NCBI RefSeq assembly: GCF_001050015.1
Contig: NZ_CVTB01000233.1
Coordinates: 1-64,000 of the forward strand
Length of the DNA: 64,000 nucleotides
Direction: 5' to 3'
Source: Mycolicibacterium malmesburyense
GTDB taxonomy: Bacteria > Actinomycetota > Actinomycetes > Mycobacteriales > Mycobacteriaceae
The position numbers and the translations under genes were made by a program. Every line of letters starts with the position of its first letter. Position 1 is the first letter of the stretch. Shown here in pieces: positions 10,128 through 21,390 of this stretch. The notes under the pieces were generated by a model. That model did no database searches. It saw only the letters and a list, made by a program, of their open reading frames with translations, and was not told the DNA's origin.

Positions 10128-11596
10128 TGGAAGCCAGGACGCCGGTGTTGGTCGGCTACGGACAAATCAACCAGCGCGACGAGAACCCCGAAGTGTCGCC
10201 GATCGACCTGATGGTCGCCGCGGCGCGCAACGCCGCCGACCCGCGGGTCCTCGAAGCGGTCGACTCGGTGCGGGTGGTCAACCTGCTCTCGTGGCGCTAC
10301 CGCGATCCGGGGCTTCTTCTCGCACAACGCATCAACGCCGGCAACGCCGCCACCCGTTACACCGGCGTCGGCGGTAACACGCCGCAGTCACTGGTCAACG
10401 AGGCGTGTCGCGACATCCAGAACGGACGCGCCGACGTGGTCCTGATCGCCGGCGGCGAAACCTGGCGGACACGGAGCCGCCTGCGCGGCAAGGGCATCCG
10501 GCCGGACTGGCCGCGCCAGGACGAGACGGTGCCGATGGCCGAGGGCGCCGACGAGGGCGTCCCGATGGCCGGGCCCGCCGAAATCAAGATCAACCTCGAC
10601 CGCCCCGCCTACGTCTATCCGATGTTCGAGCAGGCGTTGCGTATCGCCGCGGGCGAGACCGACGAGGAGCACCGGCGCCGAATCGGTGAACTGTGGGCGC
10701 AATTCAGTGCGGTCGCGGCTTCCAACCCCCACGCGTGGAACCGCGACGCGCTACCGGCCGAGGAGATCTGGCAGCCGGGGCCGAGCAACCGGATGATCAG
10801 CTGGCCGTACCCGAAGCTGATGAATTCCAACAACATGGTCGACCAGGCGGCGGTGCTCGTCCTCACTTCGGCGGAGAAGGCGGCTCATCTGCAGATCCCC
10901 AGGGACCGCTGGGTGTTTCCGTACTCGGGCACCGACTCCCACGACACCTACGCGATCGGTGAGCGCGCGGAGTTCCACACCTCGCCCGCCATCCGCATCG
11001 GCGGCCGACGGGCGCTGGAACTGGCGGGAATCGGTGTCGACGACGTCGGACTGGTCGACGTCTATTCGTGTTTCCCGTCGGCGGTTCAGGTGGCGGCCAA
11101 CGAACTCGGCCTTACCCTCGGCGATCCCGACAGGCCACTTACCGTGACCGGCGGGCTCACCTTCGCGGGCGGTCCGTGGAACAACTACGTCACCCATTCG
11201 ATCGCGACCATGGCCGAACGGTTGGTCGCCGCCCCCGGCCAATTGGGGTTGATCACCGCCAACGGCGGCTATCTCACCAAGCACAGCTTCGGCGTCTACG
11301 GCACCGAACCGCCGTCCCGCGAATTCCGTTGGCAAGACGTGCAATCCGAGGTCGATCGGGAGCCGACCCGCGAGGCGCTCGTCGACTGGTCGGGGGTGGG
11401 CACGGTCGAGACCTGGACGACGCCGTTCGACCGCGAGGGTTCACCGGAGAAGGCGTTCCTGGCGGTCCGCACGCCCGACGACGCGCGTGTGCTGGCGGTC
11501 ATCCCCGATGCGGCCGGAGCGGCGACGACGGTCGAGGAGGACATCGCGGGCGCCAAGGTGCAGGTCAACCCGGACGGAACGGCCGCATTGATGTAG
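10124..11596 (+). CDS. Thiolase-like acetyl-CoA acetyltransferase (Rv1867-like)
   Basis: This 490-residue thiolase-superfamily protein resembles Rv1867 and SCP-x-type enzymes. Recognisable parts are the N-terminal RTPVLVGYGQ, VNEACRDIQNGRADVVLIAGGE, the VDVYSCFPSAVQ segment and GLTFAGGPWNNYVTHS. The usual thiolase nucleophilic Cys context is not obvious, as in other members of this divergent group, so chemistry is uncertain. The ATGATG start overlaps the CoA-transferase stop. A 23-base sequence is duplicated in tandem across the stop codon. Confidence 0.85.
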   Translation: MMEARTPVLVGYGQINQRDENPEVSPIDLMVAAARNAADPRVLEAVDSVRVVNLLSWRYRDPGLLLAQRINAGNAATRYTGVGGNTPQSLVNEACRDIQNGRADVVLIAGGETWRTRSRLRGKGIRPDWPRQDETVPMAEGADEGVPMAGPAEIKINLDRPAYVYPMFEQALRIAAGETDEEHRRRIGELWAQFSAVAASNPHAWNRDALPAEEIWQPGPSNRMISWPYPKLMNSNNMVDQAAVLVLTSAEKAAHLQIPRDRWVFPYSGTDSHDTYAIGERAEFHTSPAIRIGGRRALELAGIGVDDVGLVDVYSCFPSAVQVAANELGLTLGDPDRPLTVTGGLTFAGGPWNNYVTHSIATMAERLVAAPGQLGLITANGGYLTKHSFGVYGTEPPSREFRWQDVQSEVDREPTREALVDWSGVGTVETWTTPFDREGSPEKAFLAVRTPDDARVLAVIPDAAGAATTVEEDIAGAKVQVNPDGTAALM

Positions 11597-11618
11597 ACGG
11601 AACGGCCGCGTTGATCGA
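11573..11618 (+). repeat. 23-base tandem duplication across the thiolase stop
   Basis: Bases 11573-11595 and 11596-11618 are two adjacent copies, each beginning GACGGAACGGCCGC, with 20 of 23 positions identical. The thiolase stop codon spans the junction, so the duplication may have created or moved the C-terminus. Confidence 0.7.
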
Positions 11619-11639
11619 GCGGTGCGTCCGCGCTGACCG

Positions 11640-12224
11640 CTACCGCGCGTTGGCGGGCACCTCGGTGTATCGCGGCCGAAATTCCTCGGGGGAGAAGGTG
11701 AATCCCTTGCCGGTCGTTTCGCTCATGCAGGAGATGCCGACGTCCTGCACGTTGCAGCGGAATCCGGCCACCGCCAACACCCGGTTGAAGTCGAGCACCT
11801 TCGCGTCGTCGAGGACGAACTCCGGTTTCGTCAGCGCGGCGAACCGGGGGTCGCCCTCGCGTTCGATGACGATCGCGTTCGGGGTGGCCCGCTCACCGGC
11901 GGAGTTGCGTACCGTGTCCGGTTCGCCGGTGATGTTCATGCTGGACTGCGGCGAGGTTGCGGATTGGCAGCCGGCCTTGTCCCGCGGCACGATCGCGCAC
12001 GCCCACCGCCCGCTGGGCGTGGTGAAGAAGTAGACCGCCGCGCCTGCGGGATGCGCGACGTAGTCGAATGCGTCGACCAGATGTGCGCGGTTCGGCGGTG
12101 CAGGTGGTTCAGACGTCGTGGAGGTCGGCGACTCGACGAACGGTTCGTCGGTGGTGACGATCCGTTCGGCCGAGCAGCCCGCGAGCAGGAGCGCGGCGGC
12201 CGAGATCAAATTCACAACACGCAT
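11640..12224 (-). CDS. Putative lipoprotein, 194 aa
   Basis: A lipoprotein signal is visible. A hydrophobic segment ends in the lipobox LLAGC, with Cys17 as the predicted lipidated residue, followed by a Thr/Ser/Pro-rich linker to about residue 45. The rest is a globular extracytoplasmic domain with four further Cys (in RWACAIV, AGCQS, FRCNV and ISCMS), probably disulfide-bonded. I do not recognise its function. It is convergent with the thiolase gene. Confidence 0.82.
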   Translation of the reverse strand: MRVVNLISAAALLLAGCSAERIVTTDEPFVESPTSTTSEPPAPPNRAHLVDAFDYVAHPAGAAVYFFTTPSGRWACAIVPRDKAGCQSATSPQSSMNITGEPDTVRNSAGERATPNAIVIEREGDPRFAALTKPEFVLDDAKVLDFNRVLAVAGFRCNVQDVGISCMSETTGKGFTFSPEEFRPRYTEVPANAR

Positions 12225-12278
12225 TTCGGCTCTCAGCGTGCCGGAACCGGATTTCGGTCGCTGCGCCGGGGTGCCGGT

Positions 12279-13007
12279 TCAGCCGACCAGCATCGCTCTG
12301 AGCGTCTGCGCGTTCCACACCGCGTGCCCACCGAGGTCGTTGTTGAAGTAGACCAGCACCCGCCGCCCTTCGCGGTCCCACGCCCGGATCCGGTCCGCCC
12401 AGCGCCTCAGCTCGTCGTCGGGGTAGGACCCGGCGTACATCGAATCCTGGTCCGGCCCGTGCATCCGGATGTACACAAGCCCGCTGGTGGCGCGAGGGAT
12501 GCAGCGCAGATGGGCGCCGCTCATCACCACGTAGGCGGCACCGTGGCGCTCCAGCAGGTCGTACACGACGGGGTCGTCCCACGACGCGTGCCGCAACTCC
12601 ATGGCCACGGGGATCCGGTCCGGCATCAGCTTGAGGAAGTACTCCAGCCGGGCGTCGTCTCGCTCGAGCTCCGGATGCAGTTGCACGAGCAGGGCTTCGC
12701 TGCGGTCGCCGAGCAGATCCCAGCACCGCTCGAAGCGCTCGACCCACGGCTCCGGTTCCCGCAGCCGCCGGTAGTGCGTCAACCCGCGCTGCGCCTTGAC
12801 CGACATCGTGAACCCGTCGGGCAGCCGCTCCCGCCAGCCGGCGAACGCGCTGTCCTTCGGCCAGCGATAGAAGCTGGCGTTGAGTTCGACGGTGTCGAAC
12901 TCCTCGACGTAACGCGCCAACCGTTTCGCCGTCGGCGTGCCCGCCGGATACAGCACGTCCTTCCAATGGTCGTACGACCACCCGGACGTGCCGATCCGGA
13001 TCGTCAT
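12279..13007 (-). CDS. DUF72 (YecE-like) protein
   Basis: This 242-residue TIM-barrel-like protein of the DUF72 family has family words MTIRIGTSGWSYDHW, VELNASFYRWP, FTMSVKAQRGLTH and VYFNNDLGGHAVWNA. Its biochemical role is unknown. It starts four bases after the stop of the HhH endonuclease-like gene and probably shares its transcript, which recalls the frequent neighbourhood of DUF72 genes with nucleic-acid enzymes. Confidence 0.9.
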   Translation of the reverse strand: MTIRIGTSGWSYDHWKDVLYPAGTPTAKRLARYVEEFDTVELNASFYRWPKDSAFAGWRERLPDGFTMSVKAQRGLTHYRRLREPEPWVERFERCWDLLGDRSEALLVQLHPELERDDARLEYFLKLMPDRIPVAMELRHASWDDPVVYDLLERHGAAYVVMSGAHLRCIPRATSGLVYIRMHGPDQDSMYAGSYPDDELRRWADRIRAWDREGRRVLVYFNNDLGGHAVWNAQTLRAMLVG

Positions 13008-13011
13008 CGTC

Positions 13012-13659
13012 TCAATCCGCTGCCGACACGCGCTCGCGCAGCTCGTCGTCGAGCGACACCTTGACCAAGGCGGCCGCGAGCTTCGCGCAGTCGCCCGGCG
13101 CCAACGCGGCGAGTTCCTCGCTGTCGGTGGGTAGCCCGAGTGCGCGCGCGGCGGTCATGGCACGCGAGTCGAAGTACGGCCGCACCCACGTCCAGGTGTC
13201 CTGCACTTCGCGCAGGAAGATGTCGGCGCCGGTGTCGCCGATTCCCTTGAACCGCTTCAGCGCACGCGTCACCGCGGCCGCGTCGTGGTCGTCCGCGCCC
13301 TCGAGCTTGCGCAGGTCCCCGTCGTACTCGTCGACGACGGACTTCGCGATGTCGGTGAGCCTGGTCGCCGAGCTCTCGTCATACCGCACGTAGTGGGCGC
13401 GGCCGAAAGCCTTGATCATGTCGGAGCGGTCGGCGTCGAGGACGGCCCTGGGTGTGCGCAAGCCCGCGCGGAACAACTCGCGCGCGGCGTCGCCCGCGAT
13501 GGCCGCGTCGATCGGTTTGCTCGACAGCATGCACAGCGTCAGCAGCTCGAACAACGGCATCGGCTTGTCCGCCAACCGGATACCGGCGTCTTCGGCGTAC
13601 GTCGTGCCCGCCTGCTCGAGCAGGTGCTTAGCCAGCGTCTTACGTGCTGCGGCATCCAC
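13012..13659 (-). CDS. HhH-GPD endonuclease III-like protein
   Basis: This 215-residue helical protein has a helix-hairpin-helix near residues 140-160 (RFKGIGDTGADIFLREVQ). That motif and the overall length suggest a base-excision-repair glycosylase fold. The Cys cluster of the iron-sulfur loop found in classical Nth/MutY proteins is missing, so it is a cluster-less relative. A catalytic Lys is not evident, so activity is uncertain. The GTG start overlaps the end of the TfoX-like gene by about 20 bases, implying coupled translation. Confidence 0.78.
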   Translation of the reverse strand: MDAAARKTLAKHLLEQAGTTYAEDAGIRLADKPMPLFELLTLCMLSSKPIDAAIAGDAARELFRAGLRTPRAVLDADRSDMIKAFGRAHYVRYDESSATRLTDIAKSVVDEYDGDLRKLEGADDHDAAAVTRALKRFKGIGDTGADIFLREVQDTWTWVRPYFDSRAMTAARALGLPTDSEELAALAPGDCAKLAAALVKVSLDDELRERVSAAD

Positions 13660-14011
13660 GTCGGCTGGCGTACCCGCGGTCTTTCGGGGGCAAACTCTTC
13701 GCGGAATCGACCCCGCGGATCACCCACGGCTGCAGTTGGCGCTTGGTTGCGAGCCCGGCGCGCGAGACCCGCAACCAGCCGCGCATCTCCCTGCCCGCCA
13801 TCACCATCGGGTCGACGTGCGCGCGCGACAACAGCTTCGCGGTGTCGTCGGGGGGTACTCGCACCATCAAACCGCCCTGACCGCTGGCGACCACCGCCAT
13901 GTTCCCGTTGACCAGGAACGCCAATCCGCCGAACATCGCCCTCTCCTCGATTCCGCGTTCCCCGCTGAGCAGTTCGCGGATGCGGTGGGCGAGCTCCTCG
14001 TCGTATGCCAT
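13640..14011 (-). CDS. TfoX N-terminal-domain protein
   Basis: This 123-residue protein matches the TfoX N-terminal domain, with the typical MAYDEELAHRIRELL start, EERAMFGGLAFLVNGNM and VRVPPD. In Proteobacteria TfoX controls competence. In actinobacteria the single-domain proteins are of unknown role. The last 20 residues are Arg/Gly-rich and overlap the downstream endonuclease-like gene. It heads the TfoX, HhH and DUF72 set. Confidence 0.85.
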   Translation of the reverse strand: MAYDEELAHRIRELLSGERGIEERAMFGGLAFLVNGNMAVVASGQGGLMVRVPPDDTAKLLSRAHVDPMVMAGREMRGWLRVSRAGLATKRQLQPWVIRGVDSAKSLPPKDRGYASRRGCRST

Positions 14012-14060
14012 GTGATGACGCTAGCGGCAGCAAGGGACATCTCACGCCCGCAAGATGCGC

Positions 14061-16394
<2,334 letters not shown>

Positions 16395-16407
16395 CAATCC
16401 TCCAAAG

Positions 16408-16428
16408 TTTGAGTCTGTTGCGCTCAAC
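16408..16428. promoter_or_regulatory. HAIR-like element (HspR site) upstream of lon
   Basis: TTTGAGT-N7-GCTCAAC matches the HspR-associated inverted repeat CTTGAGT-N7-ACTCAAG at 11 of 14 arm positions with the exact seven-base spacing. It lies just before the lon ribosome site. HspR represses lon and the dnaK operon in Streptomyces, so heat-shock repression of lon here is a reasonable inference. Confidence 0.55.
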
Positions 16429-16553
16429 CTTGAGGCGGCTCGATTTGTTCCCTCCACGCGGCGTGCGGTGTATGCGCTCGGCGAAATAGCATTCCTGGTC
16501 GCCCCGCTCGCCGATCGACGACCATGGGCTCTCAATCGCCGTGGCGCGAGAGG

Positions 16554-16597
16554 CCCCGAACGGCAGGAAGCCTGCCGTTCGGGGGAAACGGCAGGCT
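16554..16597. terminator. Three-part repeat forming two exclusive hairpins
   Basis: Segment 16554-16567 (CCCCGAACGGCAGG) pairs perfectly with 16571-16584. The middle arm can instead pair with a third copy: AGCCTGCCGTT at 16569-16579 with AACGGCAGGCT at 16587-16597. The element follows the mycolyltransferase stop and precedes lon, so it is probably the terminator of the former. Its mutually exclusive folds are attenuator-like. Confidence 0.6.
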
Positions 16598-16626
16598 CCC
16601 TGTGTGGGTGGATCTAAACGGTGCTG

Positions 16627-17754
<1,128 letters not shown>

Positions 17755-17814
17755 CTAACGATTGCGACTCGGCGCGGACTCAGGATCGGCGGAAACCGCC
17801 TGTTACCTGTGGGG

Positions 17815-19080
17815 TTAGCGTGACTCAGGAGGATTTCGGTCCGCGGCCGACACGGCGGGCCGCAAGCGGTGCAGCTGGGTGACGTGGCGAGGGCCGAGCT
17901 CGCTCAGCGACGTCACTCCGAGTAGCCGCATCGTGCGGGTGACCTGCTGCGAGAGGATCTCGATCGCCCGGTCGACGCCGGCTTCGCCACCGGCCATGAG
18001 CCCGTAGAGGTAAGCGCGGCCCACCAGAACGAAGCGCGCGCCGAGCGCGACCGCCGCGACGATGTCCGCACCCGACATCACCCCGGTGTCCAGCAAGATC
18101 TCGGTTCGGTCGCCGAGTTCGGCGGCGACTGTGGGCAATAGGTGGAACGGGACCGGAGCGCGGTCGAGTTGGCGGCCACCGTGATTGGACAAGACGATGC
18201 CGTCCACCCCGAGCTCGGCGACGGCCCTCGCGTCATCGAGCGTCTGGATTCCCTTGACCACCAACTTATTCGGCCACTGCCCTTTGATCCAGGCCAGATC
18301 GTCGAAGTTCACCGTTGGGTCGAACATGGTGTCGAGGTATTCGGCGACGGTGCTGGGCCAGCGGTCCAGCGATGCGAACGACAGCGGCTCGGTTGTGAAC
18401 AGGTCGAACCACCACCGCGGATGGGGAATCGCGTCGAGCACGGTGCGCAACGTCAGCGTCGGCGGAATGGACATCCCGTTGCGGGTGTCGCGGTGGCGGG
18501 CACCGGCGACCGGAACGTCGACGGTCACGAGCAGCGTGTCGAAACCGGCGGCCGCGGCCCGTTCGACGAGCGCCATCGACCGGTCCCGGTCCTTCCACAT
18601 GTACAGCTGAAACCAGTTGCGGCCGTCGGCGTTGGCCGCCTTGACGTCTTCGATGGAGCTGGTGCCCAGCGTCGAGAGCGCGAACGGGATGCCTGCCCGT
18701 GCGGCGGCGCGGGCGCCCGCGACCTCACCCTCGGTGTGCATGAGCCGGGTGAAGCCGGTGGGCGCGATGCCGAACGGTTGGTCGACTCTACCGCCGAGCA
18801 CGTTCGCGCCGGTGTCGACGTTCGAGACGTCGCGCAGGATGGTCGGGTGAAATTCGATGTCGCGGAAGGCTTGTCGCGCACGTGCGAGCGACAGCTCCTC
18901 TTCGGCGGCGCCGTCGGTGTAGTCGAACGCCGCCTTCGGCGTGCGTCGCTTGGCGATCCGGCGCAGGTCCTCGATCGTCAGGGCCGCCGCCAGCCTGCGG
19001 TGCGTCGCGTTCAATTGAGGCTTCTTGAACTGCAGCAAGGGTGCCAGTTCACGGGGGCGCGGGATACGGCGACGCGTCAC
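17815..19080 (-). CDS. lldD2: FMN-dependent L-lactate dehydrogenase LldD2
   Basis: This 421-residue alpha-hydroxy-acid oxidase-fold flavoprotein oxidises L-lactate to pyruvate at the membrane and feeds respiration. FMN and substrate motifs are visible: [48 protein letters not shown] and [11 protein letters not shown] (catalytic His). It matches M. tuberculosis LldD2 (Rv1872c) through most of its length. The GTG at 19080 follows GAGG by seven bases. It is divergent from the DUF1810 gene, exactly as Rv1872c is from Rv1873. Confidence 0.92.
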   Translation of the reverse strand: MTRRRIPRPRELAPLLQFKKPQLNATHRRLAAALTIEDLRRIAKRRTPKAAFDYTDGAAEEELSLARARQAFRDIEFHPTILRDVSNVDTGANVLGGRVDQPFGIAPTGFTRLMHTEGEVAGARAAARAGIPFALSTLGTSSIEDVKAANADGRNWFQLYMWKDRDRSMALVERAAAAGFDTLLVTVDVPVAGARHRDTRNGMSIPPTLTLRTVLDAIPHPRWWFDLFTTEPLSFASLDRWPSTVAEYLDTMFDPTVNFDDLAWIKGQWPNKLVVKGIQTLDDARAVAELGVDGIVLSNHGGRQLDRAPVPFHLLPTVAAELGDRTEILLDTGVMSGADIVAAVALGARFVLVGRAYLYGLMAGGEAGVDRAIEILSQQVTRTMRLLGVTSLSELGPRHVTQLHRLRPAVSAADRNPPESR

Positions 19081-19156
19081 GACGGTGCCTCGGTCCGCAG
19101 GCCTGTGCGAATGGTCATTGAACCGCACAGGTTAGCTTGTCAGACTGGCCGGTGAC

Positions 19157-19609
19157 ATGGCTAAAGGCAGATCGTCGTCCGGCGACCCGTTCGACCTGCA
19201 GCGCTTCGTCGATGCCCAGGAACGGGTGTACGACACGGTGCTCGACGAACTGCGCGCAGGCCGCAAGCGCAGCCATTGGATCTGGTTCGTCTTCCCCCAA
19301 CTGCGCGGGCTCGGCAGGAGTCCGACGGCGCAGCGGTACGGGATCGGTTCGCTCGCGGAGGCTCGGGCCTATCTCGCCCACGATGTGCTCGGTCCGCGGC
19401 TGCGCGAGTGCGCGGACCTGGTCGCCCGCAGCGACCGGTCCTCGGCCGACGAGATGTTCGGGTGGCCGGACAACCTCAAGGTCCGATCGTCGATGACGTT
19501 GTTCGGCCAGGCCGCCGACGACCCCGAGGCCTTCGACCGCGTGCTGGCGAAGTACTACGACGGCGAACCCGACCCGCACACCGTCGAACTGCTCAACGCG
19601 GAGCGATGA
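19157..19609 (+). CDS. DUF1810 protein (Rv1873-like)
   Basis: This 150-residue, all-helical DUF1810 protein has the family signature HWIWFVFPQLRGLGRS and YGIGSLAEARAYLAH. The M. tuberculosis homologue Rv1873 has a solved structure but no known function. Its neighbour lldD2 is conserved in order and orientation. Its 3' end overlaps the end of the convergent amylase-family gene by 17 bases. Confidence 0.92.
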   Translation: MAKGRSSSGDPFDLQRFVDAQERVYDTVLDELRAGRKRSHWIWFVFPQLRGLGRSPTAQRYGIGSLAEARAYLAHDVLGPRLRECADLVARSDRSSADEMFGWPDNLKVRSSMTLFGQAADDPEAFDRVLAKYYDGEPDPHTVELLNAER

Positions 19610-20897
19610 TCAGCCAGCCGTGCGGTCCCACCTCGGTGGTCGAGACGACCTCCGACGGCGGCGCCCCGGACCCGGCGAGCACCTCACCGCGGTCGAAGCC
19701 GACGTCGGGGAGCGACAGCGACAGGAGATCGTCGTCGATGTTGAGCGCGACGATCAGCGCGTCCGATCCCGCGCGGCTCTGGTAGACGTACTGGCGGTTG
19801 GTCAGCTGCAGCGGCGAGGTGCGCGCGGTGTGCAGCCACGCGTGACGCCGGCGCAACCCGATCAGGAACTTGTGTAACCGGAACACGTCCGCGCCGTGTT
19901 CGTCCAGATCGACTGGGGGAGCAGGGAATTCGGGCCGCACTGCGTCGTCGCCGCCGAATCGCTCCTCCTTGACTCCCCGGAAGGCGAACTCGTCGCCGGC
20001 GTAGACGACAGGCGTCCCACCCGTCGTCATCTGCAGCACCAGCGCGTGCTCGAGATGGCGGACGTCGTCGAGCTGGCTGGCGATCCGGGTGACGTCGTGG
20101 TTGCCGACGAACGTCATCGGGACGAAAGTATCGAGAAACTCGTTGTGCCGCACCAGCGCCCAGTCCAACTCGTGGAAGTTGCCGTCGTTCAGCGCACTCC
20201 ACACCGCCTTCCACAGCTCGTATTGGGTCGCCGAGTCGAAACCGGACGAGCGGACCCGCTGCGAATAGTCGCCGTGGATGATCTCGGCGAGGAAGTAGGC
20301 GTCCGGGAAGGATTCGCGCACCCGCGGCAGCACCCGCGCCCAGAACTGGTCCGGGACGGCATAGGCGGCGTCCAGGCGCCATCCGTCGGCGCCGCGGCCC
20401 AGCCAGTGGGTCATCACGTCGACGACGTAGTCGATCACCGCCGGGTTGTCGTGGTCGAGCGCGACGAGGTCGCCGTGTCCCTCGAACGTGTCGACACCGT
20501 CACCGCGTCGGCGGAGCCATTCGGTGTTCGCGAAATCGGCTCCAACATGGTTGAACACGCCGTCGAGCAGGATGCGCAGCCCGCGGCGGCGCGCCTCGTC
20601 GACCAGCGTGTCGAAGTCGGTGTCGTCTCCGAGGCGCGGGTCGATGCGGAAGTGGTCGGTGGTGTCGTATCCGTGGGTGCGCGAGGCGAAGACCGGGCCC
20701 AGCGCGAGCCCGGACGCCCCCAGCTCGATGGCGTGGTCGAGCCAGTCGACGAGGCGCCGCAGCCGGTGCTCGCCCGGCCCCGGTGGCGGATCGGCGGGGT
20801 GCGCGCCGACGAACCCGAGCGGGTAGACGTGCCACCAGATGACATGCTCGACCCAACCCGGTCCGGTGACCGCTGGGGTGTGCGACGGGTCGGTCAC
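19593..20897 (-). CDS. Alpha-amylase family (GH13) glycosidase
   Basis: This 434-residue cytoplasmic GH13 enzyme shows all four conserved regions: DGVFNHVG, GWRLDAAY (nucleophile Asp), FLAEIIH (acid/base Glu) and FVGNHDVTR. There is no signal peptide, so it probably acts on intracellular alpha-glucans or maltodextrins. The protein lacks extra N-terminal carbohydrate modules. Its GTG start overlaps the deaminase stop (GTGA), so the two are translationally coupled although they appear functionally unrelated. Confidence 0.92.
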   Translation of the reverse strand: MTDPSHTPAVTGPGWVEHVIWWHVYPLGFVGAHPADPPPGPGEHRLRRLVDWLDHAIELGASGLALGPVFASRTHGYDTTDHFRIDPRLGDDTDFDTLVDEARRRGLRILLDGVFNHVGADFANTEWLRRRGDGVDTFEGHGDLVALDHDNPAVIDYVVDVMTHWLGRGADGWRLDAAYAVPDQFWARVLPRVRESFPDAYFLAEIIHGDYSQRVRSSGFDSATQYELWKAVWSALNDGNFHELDWALVRHNEFLDTFVPMTFVGNHDVTRIASQLDDVRHLEHALVLQMTTGGTPVVYAGDEFAFRGVKEERFGGDDAVRPEFPAPPVDLDEHGADVFRLHKFLIGLRRRHAWLHTARTSPLQLTNRQYVYQSRAGSDALIVALNIDDDLLSLSLPDVGFDRGEVLAGSGAPPSEVVSTTEVGPHGWLIIAPR

Positions 20898-21373
20898 GGC
20901 CGGAACTTCGCTTCGTAGAGGCTCTTCATCTCGTCGGTGTACCCCGCTGCGGGGCCGTCCACCTCCACGCCCGGGGCGATGGTGGTGATCGGCAGCGGCG
21001 TAACGGGCGGGTGCGGTGCGCCCCATTCGGTCAGCCACCCGGTCAGCTGCTCGGACGATGCGGCGTACACGATGCGGCCGAGTCCGACCCAGGCGTGGGC
21101 GGCCGCGCACATCGGGCAGTGCTCGCCCGAGGTGTAGACGGTGGCGGTCCTCCGCTGCTCGGGCGCCAGGTTGGCCGCCGCCCAGCGGGCGATCGCGAAC
21201 TCCGGATGGCGAGTCTGGTCCCCGCCTTTGACCCGATTTCGGTCCTCGAACAGCGTGCGTCCGGCTTCGTCGACGAGAAGCGAGCCGAACGGCTCATCAC
21301 CGTCCTCCAGCGCTTCACGCGCAAGCTCTACGCAGCGGCCGAGGCGGGCGAGGTCGTCGTCGCTGATGGCCAC
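20894..21373 (-). CDS. Cytidine/deoxycytidylate deaminase-family nucleoside deaminase
   Basis: This 159-residue zinc deaminase has the two metal motifs HPEFA (His and catalytic Glu) and HCPMCAAA (two Cys). The wider sequence (DGDEPFGSLLVD, VYTSGEHCPMC) resembles guanine or nucleoside deaminases rather than tRNA-specific TadA. It would hydrolyse an amino group from a base or nucleoside in the cytosol. The substrate is not predictable. The start is the GTG at 21373, 17 bases after the TPR-gene stop. Confidence 0.87.
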   Translation of the reverse strand: MAISDDDLARLGRCVELAREALEDGDEPFGSLLVDEAGRTLFEDRNRVKGGDQTRHPEFAIARWAAANLAPEQRRTATVYTSGEHCPMCAAAHAWVGLGRIVYAASSEQLTGWLTEWGAPHPPVTPLPITTIAPGVEVDGPAAGYTDEMKSLYEAKFRP

Positions 21374-21390
21374 GAGTCGGAGTCTACGGA

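Noticed and set aside
19129..19146. GGTTAGCTTG before the DUF1810 gene as an IdeR box
   Set aside because: Only one half resembles the consensus. The other half does not match, and the neighbour genes are not iron genes.
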